Assembly: GCA_004764695.1 (NCBI GenBank)
Contig: SMSO01000031.1
Location: 6,939,261 to 7,003,260 of the forward strand
Direction: 5' to 3'
Source of the DNA: Schizochytrium sp. TIO01
Taxonomy: Eukaryota; Sar; Bigyra; Thraustochytrida; Thraustochytriidae
Length of the DNA: 64,000 nt
Made by a program: the position numbers and the translations under genes. Below the pieces are notes generated by a model. The model did no database searches. It worked only from the letters and a program-made list of their open reading frames with translations, and was not told where the DNA came from. Of the stretch, positions 55,901 through 64,000 are shown in pieces (the first letter of the stretch is position 1; each line of letters opens with the position of its first letter).

Positions 55901-55979
55901 CGCCATGACCGCCATCCTCGTGATCTTGGAGACCCTCTGCGTTGCAGGTCGCCTCGGACATGTCTACGTCCTCGCCCAT
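52953..55979 (-). CDS. NELFB: NELF-B (COBRA1) homolog with an embedded bromodomain
   Basis: 1008 residues from the first ATG of the frame. An acidic leader (1-45) is followed by the first NELF-B half to about 310: SAKLYRFITDRVRELF, LRLCALRADLLMGLHDIN (263-280) and PCHDFAWHLDAYVKK match the family's most conserved stretch. A bromodomain then occupies about 384-487, with YEAVIKKPMDLQTIEDKI in the ZA region and NAIAFNGMNHKIAKSA with N464 at the acetyl-lysine-binding position (Phe in place of the common preceding Tyr). A long Glu/Lys/Ala/Arg helix, probably coiled coil, follows (497-574). The second NELF-B half resumes at about 585 (DAAMILASGFTVNALTNILW, QLPRDSDM). The tail has SP repeats and a bipartite basic signal near the end. 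NELF-B is a core subunit of the complex that holds RNA polymerase II at promoter-proximal pauses; human NELF-B is about 580 residues and has no bromodomain. The continuous frame supports one polypeptide. Confidence 0.88.
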   Translation of the reverse strand: MGEDVDMSEATCNAEGLQDHEDGGHGDEDNDDNNSLEDLENDAERGLLLSQDFVRRGLSISKDPLAFIDSLQREHGSALVGCEPVFWLLEVLGMRRNELMRGLFQNLKAKLLTQVKSATPAQLRALLEETLPLLAHPTLEEIPLKILAATTEPSAAVLEQLSQLDSAALEKLPQHTRQVLWEEYPQTYMAHVEPIIDRFVHDSAATTWCDEMFPDVNFPQPHKRRQKSTPLQELIRSIGSSAKLYRFITDRVRELFAESGNLRLCALRADLLMGLHDINAQQTVLATEPCHDFAWHLDAYVKKICIHVARASLDINVATLQRTVVNELTKILNGKHKPGLASAFASTSDIYSSANQVFANGPINTKAGGGGVNPNQPRAPEKIVDLTTVLHEAWKKIRNLDRDRSFHHPVVVTYPQLKRAYEAVIKKPMDLQTIEDKIHQREYDSVDEMRADLHLIADNAIAFNGMNHKIAKSARSIMKNKSERYLNAAAQKLQNATLHQRAIEEAQRKEEERKAKEEEEARKEKAKEEAAVAAAAAANGKSMSAEEIERKRAREEDERREKIKQELQAKFAFIESSGRNRRTISDAAMILASGFTVNALTNILWFLIGEDVVRREQLPRDSDMTKNIAWLLQVGSRAHQLVREASQHELTVEPLKPDAERRTLPALALIMSEAVEFRLKASPAGGGDSSSIDAHRLKDLIDPCISDSLKTDWFTRNAVLHFYCQRICHRDVAVLPLIQDLIKKQGAIVAEHPAFLHSLVTSFFIQSQRQNTTSGPAYQSFASRPGPNARVVTHHVSGTGQQAPLPASSLTYAIESLFLPEVLRVAPRDTDPTKTAWAHVHLTRLLSLEYALHTLSQSEVLKFARAALISLSGSANDMEPTTIMASPELKDIIYERYCSPTFERARRQYEKIFRRMPTMRTQCGLPPLIGSQDNQIGPSPSPSPSPFVSPSPSPYAPSPFVANSPAAEPMSGAASTGGAYPLASRKRPLDQAMEGVEETLKRSKTGPL

Positions 55980-57897
55980 AGCGGGGGCGGGGCGGACGCA
56001 AAGAAGAACTAACCCAGCAGCGGCCGCGCAAAAGGGTGCCAAGGACAGTAATGATAAGCCAAGTCGCAGCTATGAGGTTTCGATCTAATCTGATGATCCA
56101 TCAACAAAGATAAAAGAACAAGACTGACCAAACCGATTGATAACAGTAGGAGTACTCTAGAGAAGTATGCAAAAAATTGCGTTAAGTATCAAACTAGGCA
56201 TAGTAGTAGTAATAGAAGTTGTTGTAATAGGTAATGAACGAATTAAAGGATGGGAAATTAACAACATGTGAAGGAACTGGGAGAATCTCTTATTCAATGA
56301 ACTATTGTCCACCATGAAAATTTGGGTCATGCCGCTGTTTGGTTAAAAACAGAATATAGGAAAGAAGCAGGCACTCACCCTGTGCAAGTTAGATCTATAC
56401 AAGCATTTGAATTGCGAAATCAATCGCGCTTGAGATTTATTATAACCAGAATGTAAGGGAAAATGGAAAACGTATTGAAGAGATTCGCGGTATTCTATAG
56501 GGCAATAATCTTCTACAGGATATTAAATATAGCGATTTAGATTGGAATGTTTCTATTAAGGTCACACGTGTATCTCTGAAAATCAAATTAGGTTTAAGAA
56601 AATGTTGGCAGAGAAACACTTTGTTTGGACACGATTTCTTAATTGGTGATGCACACGGACGCGATAAAATATTACCGAATTGACTATTTTATACCTGATT
56701 TGAAACCATTACGGTTCTATTTTGAATGCAACGTGTAAGAGCGCCAGATATCCTACTGCGTAGGCGTACTTAGGATAGAAACCACTACGTTCATATTTAT
56801 TTTAGAGGTCTCATTGATACAAACTGGTTGCTTTGTAGTATTATAACTCAAGCTAAAATTGCATTTTTGCTTAATTACCTACTATGAAAGTACTTTCCTC
56901 GTCTTCAATATCTTCTTGTGGGCGAGAAACTTTTATATCCTCAGATTTCAGAATAATTACCAAAAGCTCTTGCTTAAGAAGCGATTATCCTAAGGGATGC
57001 ACACTCACTAAATGAAATGCCGAAAATACAAGAAAGTATGCTTGGTGTAATACTTTGCTTGTAGAATTGGATATGTTGAAAATCAATATGCTTTACATCA
57101 GAAATTTTACTTCGAACCCCGTGGGTATAGATGGCACTGCACTATACCGTGTTTGAGAGATTAAAGAATAAATATAATTATTCATAACATATATACCTAG
57201 TGTTTTGCAGCCTATGGTTCATCACGAAGAAATATATAATTGCACAGAACATGAGAGTAAACAAAGTAATGTAAATTTATCAGTAATTTAGATTGAGTAA
57301 ACATTTGATTATGTTAGTAGAGGTCTACAAACATCGTCATTCAGATGGTATGGCAACTGTGCAAGTAGTAAAAGGTTCACTGCTACCATACCTGTAAGCA
57401 CTTAAAGAAGTGCAACAGATAAATGTATCCAGGTGCCTTTTGCGGTGGGCCAAAGTTTGCAAAGCATACTGTCTCGTATTTTTTAATACCCTAGCAAGAT
57501 ATAGGTGTAGGGTTGACAGGCCAAGGATAGTAAAATGGATTGCTGAAATAGACACAGGAAAAGTTGGTATTATTTGTAGAATTGAGGCGGATGAAATTGT
57601 GAAAAGTATGTGAAGAAAAGGTACGGAGTAGAAAACGAGAAAAGAAAACGAGGCTAAGATGCTAGCTGCAACAGGTATTCCAGGATGATCAGGTAACAAC
57701 AAGCCAATGGCACAGCGGCATGCAAACACTTATTAACGAGCATGTTATGCGCGCGAGAAAAATAGAATTGACGCGAAGTGGGGAACAAAACGAGAGCGTC
57801 TTCAGTATGAGGGCTCCCACAAGGTGATACATCTCGGGTGTGGGAGCAGGTATTTTTATGTTGACGTGAAAAGAGGAGGAGATGAACAGAGGCTCAA
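55980..57897. other. Intergenic AT-rich region
   Basis: It lies between the NELF-B start and the 3' end of the CNB-RGS gene. A short minus-strand ORF (57337-57729) has hydrophobic stretches but no recognisable domain, and is probably chance. Nothing else could be supported. Confidence 0.6.
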
Positions 57898-59604
57898 TTA
57901 GAGCTCAACCTGCTCAGGGCGGTGCTGCTCGTAGACACCAATCTGAGTCATGAGGTCATGGAAGTACTCTGAGTTCTGGAAGCGAGCAAAGGTATCCTTG
58001 TTCATGAGACTGAATACCTCACGTTTGGCATCCGAGAACATCTTAAAGTCGAACTTTCCAGCGTCAACCTTGGCCTTGATGGCAGCGACAATAGGAGCTG
58101 GCAAGTTAACCTGGTTAGGCGCATCCTCGGCAATGTAGTTGTTGTAAATTTCCATAGCCTGCTCACGAAGCATGGCCTGCTTCTTGTCAGTGATGACACT
58201 AGCCTCGACGTGAAGAGCACCAAGCACAGACTTGCGCACACGGCGTCTGGAGATGTTCTCAAGTTTTTCTACAGCGGCCCAGAAATCGACGTTCTCAGTG
58301 GCAAACTCCTTGGCAATGTGTTTCTGGAAAGCCTCTCGGCCAAGGTGGTGACGAAGGACGTCCTCCAAGGTGGCACGGGATCCAAGAACACGGAGAGAAA
58401 TTTCCGCCAACACAGCGGGTTCGCCGACAAAGAGTGCACGGAAGTCCTCCTGGGAGCATTCAAGCATGTAAGCGTCCTCCTCGTCAGAGACCTTGACAGT
58501 GGCCGAGTGAGGGGAGTCAGATACAAGACTGATCTCACCAAAGTAGCCGCCAGGTCCAAGTCTGCGGACGTGGTTGCCGCCAACAAAGACATCCACTGAT
58601 CCACGCGTAATAATGAAAAACTTGCGTGGGGTAGTGCCGCCCTCCTCGAGGATAATAGATCCGTGCGGGTGTCTGTTCATGGCGCAGACCTCAGCAAGTA
58701 AGTGCTGCTTGCGCTTGGACAACGACTTGAACACAGGGATCTTCTCAGAGACAACGTTGACGGTGGCACGCTCATTAACGCTGCGTTCGAGACGCTCACC
58801 GAGCGTGGGGAGAGACTTGATGAAGTAGCCAAACTCTTCGCGGCCCAACGAGAAGAGCACACATTCCTCAAGAGTGGTGATGGTGGCGTTACGAGGCTGA
58901 TCCTTGAGCAGCGAAAGCTCTCCAAAGGTGTCACCAGGCTTGAGACGAGTGAGCTCCACGTACAGTCCAAGTTCATCCTGGGTGGTGACCACAAGAGATC
59001 CACGCGAAAGAATGTAGAAGCGGTCACCGACCTCACCTTCATGGATGATGGTGGTACCCTTAGGGAGGACCTCGCACTTGAAGAGACGACCGATGAGGTT
59101 AAGCTGCTTCTCGTTGACGTCACTGAGGAAATCAATCTCGCGGAGACCACTTGCGACGATGGAGCTCGCTGTAGCGTTAACCCAGCGCTGAAGATTCTTC
59201 AGGCAAGCATCGTTCTTATACTTGTCATAGACGCTGCGCGGAAGCACAAGCAGGACCACATCGGAGATGGCGTCCACAGAAACAGAGCGAGGGGTATCGT
59301 AGATCAGTCCAAACTCGCCGAAGGCCTCGTTGGCGGACATCATGCGAATCTTCTTCTTAGATCCATCTTCTCCCTCAGCGATGAAGTTGACGGCGCCCTT
59401 GGCAATGAGGAAGAGCTCGTCGGCCTTATCTCCCTGTGTGATGATGCGGTCTCCCTGGTTGTAGCGGCGCACCGTGAATTTCTTCGCGGCCTGGGCGACG
59501 TGTGCCGGGGAGAGGTTTCTGAAGAAGGTGTTTTCGGCGAGGAAGTCCTTGACCGAGAGGTCCTCGTCAATCATTTCATCGGGCTTGGAGCCTGAGCAAC
59601 CCAT
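57898..59604 (-). CDS. Acylated protein with three cyclic-nucleotide-binding domains and an RGS domain
   Basis: 568 residues. The N-terminus MGCSGSK fits N-myristoylation at Gly2 with palmitoylation at Cys3, so membrane attachment is likely. Three cyclic-nucleotide-binding (CNB) domains follow: about 27-130 (cassette FGEFGLIYDTPRSVSV, E97/R106), 158-265 (FGELSLLKDQPRNATI, E229/R238) and 290-395 (FGEISLVSDSPHSATV, E357 but His366 where Arg should contact the phosphate). Residues 411-555 form an RGS domain (TLEDVLRHHLGREAFQKHIA, then EFATENVDFWAAVEKLE; C-terminal FSLMNKDTFARFQNSEYFHD). RGS domains speed GTP hydrolysis by G-alpha subunits. There is no kinase domain, and no inhibitor sequence like that of PKA regulatory subunits was identified. 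The layout suggests a cyclic-nucleotide-controlled terminator of G-protein signalling; this is inference. Codons are strongly C/G-ending, suggesting good expression. Confidence 0.93.
   Translation of the reverse strand: MGCSGSKPDEMIDEDLSVKDFLAENTFFRNLSPAHVAQAAKKFTVRRYNQGDRIITQGDKADELFLIAKGAVNFIAEGEDGSKKKIRMMSANEAFGEFGLIYDTPRSVSVDAISDVVLLVLPRSVYDKYKNDACLKNLQRWVNATASSIVASGLREIDFLSDVNEKQLNLIGRLFKCEVLPKGTTIIHEGEVGDRFYILSRGSLVVTTQDELGLYVELTRLKPGDTFGELSLLKDQPRNATITTLEECVLFSLGREEFGYFIKSLPTLGERLERSVNERATVNVVSEKIPVFKSLSKRKQHLLAEVCAMNRHPHGSIILEEGGTTPRKFFIITRGSVDVFVGGNHVRRLGPGGYFGEISLVSDSPHSATVKVSDEEDAYMLECSQEDFRALFVGEPAVLAEISLRVLGSRATLEDVLRHHLGREAFQKHIAKEFATENVDFWAAVEKLENISRRRVRKSVLGALHVEASVITDKKQAMLREQAMEIYNNYIAEDAPNQVNLPAPIVAAIKAKVDAGKFDFKMFSDAKREVFSLMNKDTFARFQNSEYFHDLMTQIGVYEQHRPEQVEL

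Positions 59605-64000
<4,396 letters not shown>

Noticed and set aside
58702-59595. 297-codon plus-strand ORF opposite the CNB-RGS gene
   Set aside because: It is a shadow created by the strong C/G third-position bias of the real gene; it has no recognisable domain.

Overview
This window is nuclear DNA from a eukaryote. It holds eleven protein-coding genes that I can identify or place with reasonable confidence, plus a few weak candidates. All are long, apparently intronless reading frames, separated by large AT-rich, microsatellite-rich intergenic stretches. A homolog of the axonemal-dynein assembly factor ZMYND10 implies a flagellated cell stage. NELF-B, AF4-type, PSMG4, PUS1, BTB and AGC-kinase families exclude a prokaryote. 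Intron-poor genes, roughly one gene per 5 kb, mixed base composition and a flagellated stage would fit a thraustochytrid-like labyrinthulomycete (stramenopile). That placement is inference and cannot be proved from the sequence alone.

Layout. 1-5.9 kb: no gene, repeats and a GC-rich block. 5.9-7.6 kb (+): S6K-like AGC kinase. 8.6-10.7 kb (-): ankyrin-BTB protein. 13.4-15.1 kb (-): ZMYND10 homolog without its MYND zinc finger. 15.1-28.4 kb: a long stretch without convincing genes, rich in simple repeats, with one weak two-exon candidate. 28.4-31.4 kb (+): a tiny basic ORF, a small protein with a possible mitochondrial presequence, and a PSMG4 proteasome-assembly chaperone. 32.1-33.1 kb (-): AF4/FMR2 C-terminal-domain-like protein. 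33.1-39.1 kb: no gene, repeats. 39.1-40.3 kb (+): classical protein tyrosine phosphatase. 41.3-43.9 kb (-): a low-complexity protein with an RTWPGINKPGG module, interrupted by two compensating frameshifts. 45.7-47.4 kb (-): tRNA pseudouridine synthase PUS1. 50.9-51.9 kb (+): SPRY protein. 53.0-56.0 kb (-): NELF-B with an embedded bromodomain. 57.9-59.6 kb (-): acylated protein with three cyclic-nucleotide-binding domains and an RGS domain. 59.6-64 kb: no gene, a very long CTTT array.

The most striking observation is the NELF-B homolog. Its two conserved halves are separated by a bromodomain and a long charged helix, which suggests a pausing factor that reads acetylated chromatin directly. About 20 kb away lies a candidate homolog of the AF4 scaffold of the super elongation complex, so both sides of Pol II pause control may be represented in one window. 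The CNB3-RGS protein is a second unusual architecture, joining cyclic-nucleotide sensing to G-protein signalling at the membrane. A family of about 80-110 nt noncoding elements sharing CAAGTGG, CTACTGTAG and AGAGTATAC words recurs at five or six intergenic places and is not explained by any gene. I saw no tRNA, rRNA, CRISPR array or intact transposon.
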